Shown here: positions 1-6,216 of the stretch, piece by piece
Numbering within the stretch: the first letter of the stretch is position 1
Layout of the letters: each line of letters begins with the position of its first letter
From: CAZDYP01 sp964509505
GTDB taxonomy: Bacteria > Chloroflexota > Anaerolineae > JACRMK01
DNA: 46,340 nt
Assembly (NCBI GenBank): GCA_964509505.1
Contig: CAZDYP010000015.1
Span: 1-46,340, forward strand
Direction: 5' to 3'
Notes under the pieces: model-generated
What the model was told of the DNA's origin: nothing
Databases searched by the model: none
What the model saw: the letters and a program-made list of their open reading frames with translations, nothing else
Translations under genes and position numbers: made by a program

Positions 1-2
1 GC

Positions 3-470
3 GATGCAGCACACAAACGCTTCAACCTCGCGTTAGACAAAGGCGAACCATTGCCCATTGAGCTGCGCGGACAGATTCTCTACTACATGGGACCGACGCC
101 CGCGCCCGCAGGCAAAGCTATCGGTGCCGCAGGCCCAACGACGGCAGGGCGCATTGACGTTTATACGCCGCGCTTGTTATCGCTCGGCTTGAAGGGCATG
201 ATTGGCAAAGGCCATCGCTCGCGGGCAGTGCGTGAGGCGATGCAACACTATCACGCAGTTTATTTCGTCGCGATTGGCGGCGCGGGCGCGCTCCTGTCGC
301 AATACATTCACGCCTCAGAGGTTGTCGCGTTTCCCGAGTTGGGCGCAGAAGCTGTACGCAAATTGCGCGTCGTCCAATTTCCCGCCATCGTCGCCAATGA
401 CATGTACGGCGGCGATTTGTTTGAAATGGGCAAACAGCAGTACCGCAAGTCAGTGAACGGTGAACCGTGA
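3..470 (+). CDS. Fumarate hydratase class I, beta subunit (5' partial)
   Basis: This is the C-terminal part of the beta subunit of a two-subunit iron-sulfur fumarase, which hydrates fumarate to malate in the TCA cycle. The frame is open to the left edge (it reads DAAHKRFNLALDKG before the first candidate TTG start at 51), so the gene begins upstream. Diagnostic stretches are MGPTPAPAGKAIGAAGPTT, GRIDVYTPRLLSLGLKGMIG and the late ELGAEAV...VANDMYGGDLFE block, all typical of Fe-S hydro-lyase beta domains. Tartrate dehydratase beta is the only close alternative; the sdh genes 85 bp downstream favour fumarase. The last codons (SVNGEP, stop) lie inside a run of 7-bp repeats that continues to the sdhC ribosome binding site, so the C-terminal tail may be repeat-derived. 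Confidence 0.88.
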   Translation, partial: DAAHKRFNLALDKGEPLPIELRGQILYYMGPTPAPAGKAIGAAGPTTAGRIDVYTPRLLSLGLKGMIGKGHRSRAVREAMQHYHAVYFVAIGGAGALLSQYIHASEVVAFPELGAEAVRKLRVVQFPAIVANDMYGGDLFEMGKQQYRKSVNGEP

Positions 471-544
471 ACAGTTCAGCTAGCCAGCCGCTCACTATTT
501 ACTGATAACTGTTCACTGATAACTGTTCACTGATAACTGTTCAC
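452..544. repeat. Inverted heptamer array between fum and sdhC
   Basis: Left arm (452-479) consists of GTGAAC-containing 7-mers; right arm (502-544) is three copies of a 14-mer made of CTGATAA plus CTGTTCA. The arms are largely complementary (GTGAACAGTT against AACTGTTCAC), so the transcript could fold into an imperfect hairpin just before the sdhC ribosome binding site. The left arm overlaps the fumarase stop codon. Confidence 0.8.
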
Positions 545-555
545 AGGAGGTTGGT

Positions 556-1059
556 GTGTCAACGATTCGTAACATCACCACCGCGATAGCCGAAAGCCTT
601 GTCTATCGTGGACGCGAGGGGCAATGGGCATACCTCGTGCATCGGGCGGCGGGGTTAGGTGTACTCGCATTCCTCGCCTTGCACATCTTCGACATCTTCT
701 TGCTGGCATTCGGGCCCGCCGTGTTCAATGAATTTTTGTTCCTCTACAAAGGACCCGTCGCGCGCGTCTTGGAGGTGTTCTTGTTGTTCGGGTTGCTCTT
801 CCACGCGCTCAATGGTTTGCGCATCATCGTGCAAGATTTTTTTCCGCCACTCATGCGCTACCATCGCCAGCTATTTTATGTGGAGTGCGTCATCTTCACC
901 ATCGTGTTCGTGCCTGCTGCTGCGCTGATGCTCGATCAATTTTTTGGCGTTTGGGGTTGGGTCATCGCGCTTGCGTTGTGGGCACTTGTGCCGTTGGCGA
1001 TGCTTGGTTCATATCTCGCGCCGACGCCGCTTAATTTGAATGTCGGAGGCGCCGAATGA
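556..1059 (+). CDS. sdhC: Succinate dehydrogenase cytochrome b subunit
   Basis: Membrane anchor of complex II that helps bind haem b and quinone. The GTG start at 556 follows AGGAGG at 545-550. The 167-residue protein has an N-terminal amphipathic stretch ending in AYLVHRAAG and about four hydrophobic segments. The family signature HALNGLRIIVQDF begins at His83, the likely haem ligand. It overlaps sdhD by four bases (ATGA at 1056-1059), indicating translational coupling. The length is normal for SdhC. Identity is secure from the signature plus operon position; the exact haem and quinone content cannot be read from sequence. Confidence 0.93.
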   Translation: MSTIRNITTAIAESLVYRGREGQWAYLVHRAAGLGVLAFLALHIFDIFLLAFGPAVFNEFLFLYKGPVARVLEVFLLFGLLFHALNGLRIIVQDFFPPLMRYHRQLFYVECVIFTIVFVPAAALMLDQFFGVWGWVIALALWALVPLAMLGSYLAPTPLNLNVGGAE

Positions 1060-1457
1060 TGCGCTCAACCACAGTACGTCCATCCAACAATTTTGAAGTG
1101 TTCGCCTGGTTCTTCATGCGCGTTTCGGGCTTGGTGGTCATCGTCCTCGCGCTCTATCATTTTTACTGGATGCACTTCGTCATCGGCGTCGAGAACATAG
1201 ATTTCAACACCATTGTTGGACGCTGGACGGGCCCCGACGCGATGTTCTGGCGACTGTATGATTTGCTGTTGCTCGGCTTCGCGTTCACCCATGGCGTCAA
1301 CGGCGCGCGCAACGTGATGAGCGATTACATTTCGTCGGAGAATGCGCGCGCATTCTTCACAGCGGCGTTGAGCTTGCTATGGGTCATCTTGATGGCGATG
1401 GGCATGTACATTATCTTTGCGTTCCACCCGGGCATGGCGACGCCGTTTGGAAAGTAA
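1056..1457 (+). CDS. sdhD: Succinate dehydrogenase membrane anchor subunit
   Basis: Second membrane subunit of complex II, 133 residues with three hydrophobic segments (about 15-38, 66-85, 100-123). His79 within FTHGVNGARNVMSDY matches the second haem/quinone site pattern of SdhD proteins. The ATG at 1056 overlaps the sdhC stop, with GGAGG at 1045-1049 as ribosome binding site. SdhD proteins diverge strongly, so the call relies on the H-x3-G-x-R pattern, size and position between sdhC and sdhA. Confidence 0.88.
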   Translation: MMRSTTVRPSNNFEVFAWFFMRVSGLVVIVLALYHFYWMHFVIGVENIDFNTIVGRWTGPDAMFWRLYDLLLLGFAFTHGVNGARNVMSDYISSENARAFFTAALSLLWVILMAMGMYIIFAFHPGMATPFGK

Positions 1458-1469
1458 AACGGCTGAGGG

Positions 1470-1667
1470 ATGAAGGATGAAACGCGCGATCATTTGATTG
1501 ATGCGTTGCGGGAGCGTGGGGTGACATACCTCGCGGGCGGGCATGGTACCCCAAGCGAGATGAGCGATGAGGGTTTGATATACTCGCTCATTCAGCTGGC
1601 GCGCTCTAAAGCGGTAAACCAAATTCTCAAATCTAACATCAGAAATGGGTATGGAGTTCTTCTATGA
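1470..1667 (+). CDS. Small hypothetical protein between sdhD and sdhA
   Basis: A 65-residue soluble, mostly helical protein beginning MKDETRDHLIDALRERGVTY. I do not recognise a family. It is likely real because its TGA (1665-1667) overlaps the sdhA ATG at 1664 in an ATGA junction and the reading frame fills the space between sdhD and sdhA with only 12 bp to spare. The start region (GGGATGAAGGATGAAACG) has heptamer periodicity like the spacer repeats, so the true start could lie slightly further in. It might be a complex II assembly or regulatory factor, but that is only a guess from context. Confidence 0.6.
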   Translation: MKDETRDHLIDALRERGVTYLAGGHGTPSEMSDEGLIYSLIQLARSKAVNQILKSNIRNGYGVLL

Positions 1668-3448
1668 TTCATCAAATTGAGGCCGTCGTCGTCGGCGCGG
1701 GCGGCGCGGGTTTGTATGCCGCAATTGAGCTGTCGAAGCGCGGTGTGCCTGTCGCCGTGTTGAGCAAGATGTATCCCTCGCGCTCGCATACAGGCACCGC
1801 ACAAGGCGGCATTTGCGCCGCGCTCGGCAACCTCGAAGAAGACCATTGGGAATGGCACATGTTCGACACCATCAAGGGCGGCGATTATCTGGTTGACCAA
1901 GACGCAGCGGAGATTCTTGCGCGCGAAGCGGTCACGACGATCTACGAGCTCGAACACATGGGCTTGCCGTTCAATCGCACCCCCGAAGGCAAAATTGACC
2001 AACGCTACTTCGGTGGACATACCAACAATCGCACGCATAAGCAGGTGCGCCGCGCGTGCTATGCCGCCGACCGCACGGGTCACATGATTTTGCAGACGCT
2101 CTATCAACAGTGCATCAAGCGCAATGTCAGCTTCTTCAACGAGTATCACGTCCTCGATTTGCTCGTGAAAGACGGCGTGTGCAGCGGCGTGGTGGCGATG
2201 GACATTCGCACGGGTGAGCTGCACACGTTCCATGCGAAGGCGGTGTTGTTTGCGACGGGCGGCTTCGGCAAAATTTTCAGCATCACCTCCAACGCGCACT
2301 CGCTGACGGGCGACGGCGTGAGCATTGCGTATCGGCGCGGTGTGCCGATGCAAGACATGGAGTTCTTCCAGTTCCACCCGACGGGCGTTTATCAAAAAGG
2401 CATTTTGCTCTCGGAAGCGGCGCGCGGCGAGGGCGCGTATCTCATCAACGGCAAAGGCGAGCGCTTCATGACGTATCCCGAATACGGCGTGCAGACGTTG
2501 AAAGAACTCGCACCACGCGACATGGTTTCACGCGCCATCGTGCAAGAGATTCGCGCGGGACGCGGCGGCGGCGGGCCTGACGACATCTTCGCCCAGCGCG
2601 TTGGCAATCGCAACGATTACATCTGTCTCGACGTGCGCCATCTTGGACAGAAAGTGATTGACGAAAAGTTGCCCGACATTATGGATTTCGTGCGTTTGTA
2701 TCTCGACGTTGACCCACTCAAGTATCCCATTCCCATCGAGCCAACGGCGCATTACGCGATGGGCGGCATCCCAACCGATAACGACGCGCGCGTCGTCGTG
2801 GACGAAAAGAATACGCCGTTGCTTGGCTTCTATGCGGCGGGCGAATGCGCGTGCGTCTCGGTGCATGGCGCGAATCGGCTTGGCACGAACTCGCTGGTGG
2901 ACATTCTCGTCTTTGGGCGGCGCGCGGGTCTCGACATGGCGCGTTACATTGCCGAAGGACACAATGGCAAGAGTTTTCCCGACATGCCCGCTAAACCTGA
3001 CGATGAGGTGCGGGGACAGATTGATCGTCTGATGAACAGCCAGAACGGCGAGCGCACGGGCGACATTCGCAAGCAGATGCAAAGTGAGATGATGGACAAG
3101 TGCGGTGTGTATCGCACGCGCAAAGAGCTGCAAAACGTGCGCGGCACCATCGAAGATTTGAAGAAGCGTTACGAGAAGGTCTCGATTCAAGATAAGACCA
3201 AAGGCTTCAACACCGATCTGCTCGAAGCGATGGAGCTAGGCTGGCTGCTCGATTGCGCGGAGACTACCGTCATTGGCGCGTTGGCGCGTGAGGAATCGCG
3301 CGGCGGTCATGCGCGCGAAGATTTCCCGAAGCGCGACGATCAAAACTGGCTCAAGCACACGTTGGCATACAATACCGAAGATGGTGTGGTGCTGAAATAC
3401 AAAGACGTACGGATTACGACGTATCAACCACAGGAACGCAAGTATTAA
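1664..3448 (+). CDS. sdhA: Succinate dehydrogenase flavoprotein subunit
   Basis: The catalytic flavoprotein that oxidises succinate to fumarate at the cytoplasmic face of the membrane. Its 594 residues are normal length. Visible: Rossmann FAD motif VVVGAGGAGLYAAIEL (8-23); the covalent FAD histidine His42 in SRSHTGTAQGGI; substrate-site blocks MEFFQFHPTGVY, EAARGEGAYLIN and LAPRDMVSRAI; HYAMGGIPTD; and the late FAD-binding AAGECACVSVHGANRLGTNS. Fumarate reductase (FrdA) is the alternative, but the order C-D-A-B with fumarase upstream fits oxidative SDH. It is translationally coupled to the upstream small ORF. Confidence 0.96.
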   Translation: MIHQIEAVVVGAGGAGLYAAIELSKRGVPVAVLSKMYPSRSHTGTAQGGICAALGNLEEDHWEWHMFDTIKGGDYLVDQDAAEILAREAVTTIYELEHMGLPFNRTPEGKIDQRYFGGHTNNRTHKQVRRACYAADRTGHMILQTLYQQCIKRNVSFFNEYHVLDLLVKDGVCSGVVAMDIRTGELHTFHAKAVLFATGGFGKIFSITSNAHSLTGDGVSIAYRRGVPMQDMEFFQFHPTGVYQKGILLSEAARGEGAYLINGKGERFMTYPEYGVQTLKELAPRDMVSRAIVQEIRAGRGGGGPDDIFAQRVGNRNDYICLDVRHLGQKVIDEKLPDIMDFVRLYLDVDPLKYPIPIEPTAHYAMGGIPTDNDARVVVDEKNTPLLGFYAAGECACVSVHGANRLGTNSLVDILVFGRRAGLDMARYIAEGHNGKSFPDMPAKPDDEVRGQIDRLMNSQNGERTGDIRKQMQSEMMDKCGVYRTRKELQNVRGTIEDLKKRYEKVSIQDKTKGFNTDLLEAMELGWLLDCAETTVIGALAREESRGGHAREDFPKRDDQNWLKHTLAYNTEDGVVLKYKDVRITTYQPQERKY

Positions 3449-3515
3449 GTGTCGTGTATCAAGTGTCAAGTGTCATGCAGGGGCGCTTAACACTTGATAC
3501 GTGATACGTGACAGA
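3449..3515. repeat. Inverted heptamer array after sdhA
   Basis: Heptamers of the AGTGTCA/GTATCAA type (3449-3476) are followed after about 14 bases by a complementary array (CACTTGATACGTGATACGTG, 3491-3510). It ends at the start codon of a tiny membrane ORF and replaces a normal Shine-Dalgarno sequence. Confidence 0.75.
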
Positions 3516-3619
3516 TGGCGCTTTCGTTACTCATCGGTTTCATCGTCGGCTTCGTCATCGGCTTCGTCGTTGGCGTGGGGCTGGGCATGTCGCTCTTCAA
3601 GCGGTCGGGGAACTGGTGA
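3515..3619 (+). CDS. Tiny glycine-zipper membrane peptide, copy 1
   Basis: ATG at 3515 opens a 34-residue frame that is almost entirely one membrane helix with GxxxG spacing (LIGFIVGFVIGFVVGVGLG), then a short basic tail SLFKRSGNW. It sits between sdhA and sdhB. A second frame about 200 bp downstream has the same pattern and the same kind of ending (M-x-L-x-x-R-x-G-x-W, stop), and that paralogy is the main reason to believe it is translated. The function is unknown; a small accessory helix for complex II is possible. No Shine-Dalgarno sequence is visible, because the upstream bases are repeat. Confidence 0.45.
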   Translation: MALSLLIGFIVGFVIGFVVGVGLGMSLFKRSGNW

Positions 3620-3642
3620 TGGTTATTGGTGTCGTCTGTGGA

Positions 3643-3721
3643 GCTTCGCTCGTGTCGTGTGTCATGTGGAAGCGCTTGGCGGATGATACATGAAATGTGG
3701 CACATGACACTTGACACTTTC
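3643..3721. repeat. Inverted heptamer array between the two tiny membrane ORFs
   Basis: GTGTCGTGTGTCATGTGG on the left pairs with CACATGACACTTGACACTT on the right. The period is about seven bases, as in the other spacers. Confidence 0.7.
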
Positions 3722-3826
3722 ATAGCTGGGTGGTGCTTTGTTGGGCTGTGCGTCGGCGCAATCGTGGGCTTGCTGTGTGGCGTGTTCGTCGGCATGCGGT
3801 TGTATTGGCGGACGGGGAAGTGGTGA
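3704..3826 (+). CDS. Tiny glycine-zipper membrane peptide, copy 2
   Basis: In-frame ATGs at 3683, 3695 and 3704 are all inside repeat sequence; I use 3704, giving 40 residues beginning MTLDTFIAGW. One membrane helix with GxxxG spacing (FVGLCVGAIVGLLCGVFVG) is followed by MRLYWRTGKW and stop, parallel to copy 1 (MSLFKRSGNW). The two are probably tandem duplicates. No function can be assigned. A third copy could be hidden in the N gap that follows. Confidence 0.42.
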   Translation: MTLDTFIAGWCFVGLCVGAIVGLLCGVFVGMRLYWRTGKW

Positions 3827-3869
3827 ACCAATGGGCAAACAAATTCGGGTCTTATTGAGTCATGGCATA

Positions 3870-3969
3870 NNNNNNNNNNNNNNNNNNNNNNNNNNNNNNN
3901 NNNNNNNNNNNNNNNNNNNNNNNNNNNNNNNNNNNNNNNNNNNNNNNNNNNNNNNNNNNNNNNNNNNNN
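3870..3969. other. Scaffold gap of 100 N inside the sdh operon
   Basis: One hundred undetermined bases, a conventional scaffold spacer, lie between the tiny membrane ORFs and sdhB. The true length is unknown; another small gene could be missing. The remaining bases of 3449-4001 hold only the two tiny ORFs and repeats. Confidence 0.98.
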
Positions 3970-4001
3970 CGACTGACATCTCTTGATCGGAGTCATCACT
4001 G

Positions 4002-4700
4002 ATGAAGGTTCATCTCAAAATCAGACGTTTCAATCCAGAAGTGAAACCCAAGCCGTGGTGGGGCGAGTATGACGTGGAGTGCTTGCCTACCGACCGCATC
4101 CTCGACGCGCTGCACGAGGTGAAGTGGCAGCATGACGGGTCGCTGACGCTGCGGCGTTCGTGCGCGCATGGCATCTGCGGCTCCGATGCGATGCGTATCA
4201 ACGGGCGCAACATACTCGCGTGCAAGGTACTCGTCTCACAGTTCAAAGGGACGATCACCGTCGAGCCGTTGCTTGGCTTCCGCGTCATCAAAGATTTGAT
4301 CGTGGACATGGAGCCGTTCTTCGCTAAGTATCGCTCCATCATGCCCTACCTCATCAACGATGAAACGCCGCCGGAGCAAGAGCGCATCCAATCACCCGCC
4401 GAACGTGAGCGTTTTGACGACACGACGAAATGTATTCTGTGCGCGGCTTGTACCACATCTTGCCCAGTCTTCTGGAGCGACACCGCATACGTTGGACCCG
4501 CCGCCATCGTGCAAGCGCATCGCTGGATTTTCGACAGCCGCGATCAGGGCGCGGCGCAACGCCTTGAGGTGTTGAACGAGCAGAGCGGCGTGTGGAAGTG
4601 TCGCACCATCTTCAACTGCACCGAAGCGTGCCCGCGCGGCATCGAGGTAACGCGCGCGATTGGCGAAGTGAAGAACGCGCTGTTGACGCGGAACTTCTGA
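4002..4700 (+). CDS. sdhB: Succinate dehydrogenase iron-sulfur subunit
   Basis: Electron-transfer subunit of complex II, 232 residues. The [2Fe-2S] site is SCAHGICGSD...LAC with Cys54, Cys59, Asp62 and Cys74; Asp in place of the third Cys is also found in the E. coli protein as I recall it. The [4Fe-4S] motif is CILCAACTTSCP and the [3Fe-4S] motif CRTIFNCTEACPRGI. ATG 4002 follows CGGAG about nine bases upstream. It is the last gene of the fum-sdh operon, followed by a strong hairpin. Fumarate reductase FrdB is the alternative. Confidence 0.95.
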   Translation: MKVHLKIRRFNPEVKPKPWWGEYDVECLPTDRILDALHEVKWQHDGSLTLRRSCAHGICGSDAMRINGRNILACKVLVSQFKGTITVEPLLGFRVIKDLIVDMEPFFAKYRSIMPYLINDETPPEQERIQSPAERERFDDTTKCILCAACTTSCPVFWSDTAYVGPAAIVQAHRWIFDSRDQGAAQRLEVLNEQSGVWKCRTIFNCTEACPRGIEVTRAIGEVKNALLTRNF

Positions 4701-4710
4701 GAATCAAAAA

Positions 4711-4747
4711 ACCTGACAGGTCTCCAAAACCTGTCAGGTCTTTTTTT
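4711..4747 (+). terminator. Bidirectional terminator between sdhB and tyrS
   Basis: Perfect 11-bp arms ACCTGACAGGT (4711-4721) and ACCTGTCAGGT (4729-4739) with loop CTCCAAA, followed by C and seven T. Reading the other way, the run of A before the hairpin serves tyrS. Its geometry matches the hairpin at 39413-39441. Confidence 0.88.
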
Positions 4748-5954
4748 ATTTTACCAGCTTCAAAAACTTGTGCTTGCCCACATTCAGCACTGCGCTGTCT
4801 TGGGGTTGTACTACAAAGTCCATGCTGTTGATCGTTTGCTCGTCTAGCCGCACGGCGTTTTGTTCGATGAGGCGACGCGCCTCGCTGCGGCTGTTTGCCA
4901 GCTTCGCGCTCGTCAGCAAATCAACGATGTTCGTCGCTTTCTCTAATGTGAGTTCGGGCATGTCGCTGGGCAAGGCGCGTTCTTGATAGACGCGGACGAA
5001 GTGCGCTTCGGCGGCTTGCGCAGCGTCGTCGCCGTGAAAGATGCTCGTCATCTCACGCGCCAGTTTCATCTTCGCGTCGCGCGGATGCAATGCGCCCGTC
5101 TGAATATCGCGTTCCAAATCTGCGATGAATTGCGGCGACCAGCGCGTAAGCAAGTTCATCCAATTGCTCATCGCATGGTCGGGAATGCTCATCGTCTTGC
5201 CGTACATCACTTCGGGCGGTTCGTTGATGCCGACGTAGTTGCCGAGGCTCTTGCCCATACGCTGCGCGCCATCCGTGCCGACGAGAATCGGGAACGTCAA
5301 TGCGACTTGTGGCTTCTGCCCAAAGACTTCTTGCAGCTTGCGCCCGACGAGCAGATTGAACAGCTGCTCCGTTCCGCCGATTTGCACGTCGGTTTGCATC
5401 GCCACTGCGTCGTAACCTTGCATGAGCGCGTAGAAGAATTCGTGCAGATGGATGCCGTGTCCTTCTTTGAAACGTTTGTCAAATCCTTCGCGCTCCAAAA
5501 ATTGTTGCACGGTGAACTGTGACGCGAGCCGAATCACATCGACGAAGGTGAGTTTGCTGAGCCAATCGGCGTTGTGGCGAATGAGCGTCTTGCGTGGGTC
5601 AAGCACTTTATACACTTGCGCGATCCACGCTTCCTCATTTTTCTCGATTTGTTCTGGGGTTTGTAGGGGGCGTTCGGTGTTGCGTCCGCTGGGGTCGCCA
5701 ATCAACCCCGTGAAGTTGCCGATGAGGAACGTGACCTCGTGACCAAGGTCTTGAAATTGGCGCAGCTTGCGCAGCGGCACCGTATGTCCAAATGTGAGGT
5801 CGGGACCAGTCGGGTCGAAGCCACAATATACACGCAAGGGCCGGTCTTCTTTCAGGCGTTCGTGTAGTTCTCTCTCCATCACCTCGCGCGTGTGGACGTC
5901 GCCAAATTCCGCGCCGCGCATCAAAATTGTCATTTGTTCATCAACGGGTCGCAT
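4746..5954 (-). CDS. tyrS: Tyrosyl-tRNA synthetase
   Basis: Charges tRNA-Tyr with tyrosine in the cytoplasm. I choose ATG at 5954 (MRPVDEQMTI), which has AAGGAG seven bases upstream; the longer frame to 6044 runs through the leader hairpin and is unlikely. The protein has 402 residues. The class I HIGH-like motif is in DPTGPDLTFGHTVPL, the KMSKS loop is RMGKSLGNY, and tyrosine-binding TDVQIGGTEQLFNLL is clear. The C-terminal ~65 residues (SRSEARRLIEQNAVRLDEQ) form an S4 RNA-binding domain. The LxxGHT spacing points to the TyrZ-like subtype. Expression is probably controlled by the leader at 5993-6171. Confidence 0.95.
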   Translation of the reverse strand: MRPVDEQMTILMRGAEFGDVHTREVMERELHERLKEDRPLRVYCGFDPTGPDLTFGHTVPLRKLRQFQDLGHEVTFLIGNFTGLIGDPSGRNTERPLQTPEQIEKNEEAWIAQVYKVLDPRKTLIRHNADWLSKLTFVDVIRLASQFTVQQFLEREGFDKRFKEGHGIHLHEFFYALMQGYDAVAMQTDVQIGGTEQLFNLLVGRKLQEVFGQKPQVALTFPILVGTDGAQRMGKSLGNYVGINEPPEVMYGKTMSIPDHAMSNWMNLLTRWSPQFIADLERDIQTGALHPRDAKMKLAREMTSIFHGDDAAQAAEAHFVRVYQERALPSDMPELTLEKATNIVDLLTSAKLANSRSEARRLIEQNAVRLDEQTINSMDFVVQPQDSAVLNVGKHKFLKLVK

Positions 5955-5992
5955 AGATGCTCCTTGAGTTGGGCAAATTGGAAATTTTGCCC

Positions 5993-6029
5993 TACAAAAT
6001 AAAAAACGTGGAGGGACGCTCCACGTTTT
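5993..6029 (-). terminator. Intrinsic terminator inside the tyrS leader
   Basis: On the minus strand, AAAACGTGGAG pairs with CTCCACGTTTT (arms 6019-6029 and 6003-6013, loop CGTCC), followed by TTATTTT. It lies between the predicted promoter and the tyrS ribosome binding site, so it would act as an attenuator. The loop region GCGTCCCT recalls the terminator side of T-box leaders, but the T-box itself is not convincing. Confidence 0.7.
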
Positions 6030-6141
6030 CGTTTGGTTAGCCAACTCAACATCTCAAGACGACGCGAAGCCACCGAGCGAGCAGGTCGCACGAGCATACG
6101 CGTAATAGTGAGTGGCTTGAATCATCGTCAGCATGGCATGG

Positions 6142-6171
6142 ATATTAGCATAGCCGCGCGGGATGTGTCAA
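6142..6171 (-). promoter_or_regulatory. tyrS promoter
   Basis: On the minus strand: TTGACA (6166-6171), an 18-base spacer and TAATAT (6142-6147). Transcription would start near 6135 and produce a leader of about 180 nt before the tyrS ATG. The leader includes a possible long stem, AAGCCAC against GTGGCTT, flanked by GACGA/TCGTC. Confidence 0.65.
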
Positions 6172-6216
6172 ACATATCGAGGGTGAGAGCAAGCCAGCGC
6201 TCTCGCCCTCGAGCCT

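Noticed and set aside
501..544. CRISPR array
   Set aside because: The units are 7/14 bp, contiguous and without spacers; no cas genes are present in the window.
1592..2395. Long open frame antisense to sdhA (267 aa)
   Set aside because: It mirrors the high-GC codon pattern of sdhA and has no recognisable motif; the sense gene is certain.
6061..6135. Canonical T-box riboswitch in the tyrS leader
   Set aside because: The conserved T-box core and Stem I landmarks are not intact; only weak word matches, so it is reported as an attenuator candidate only.
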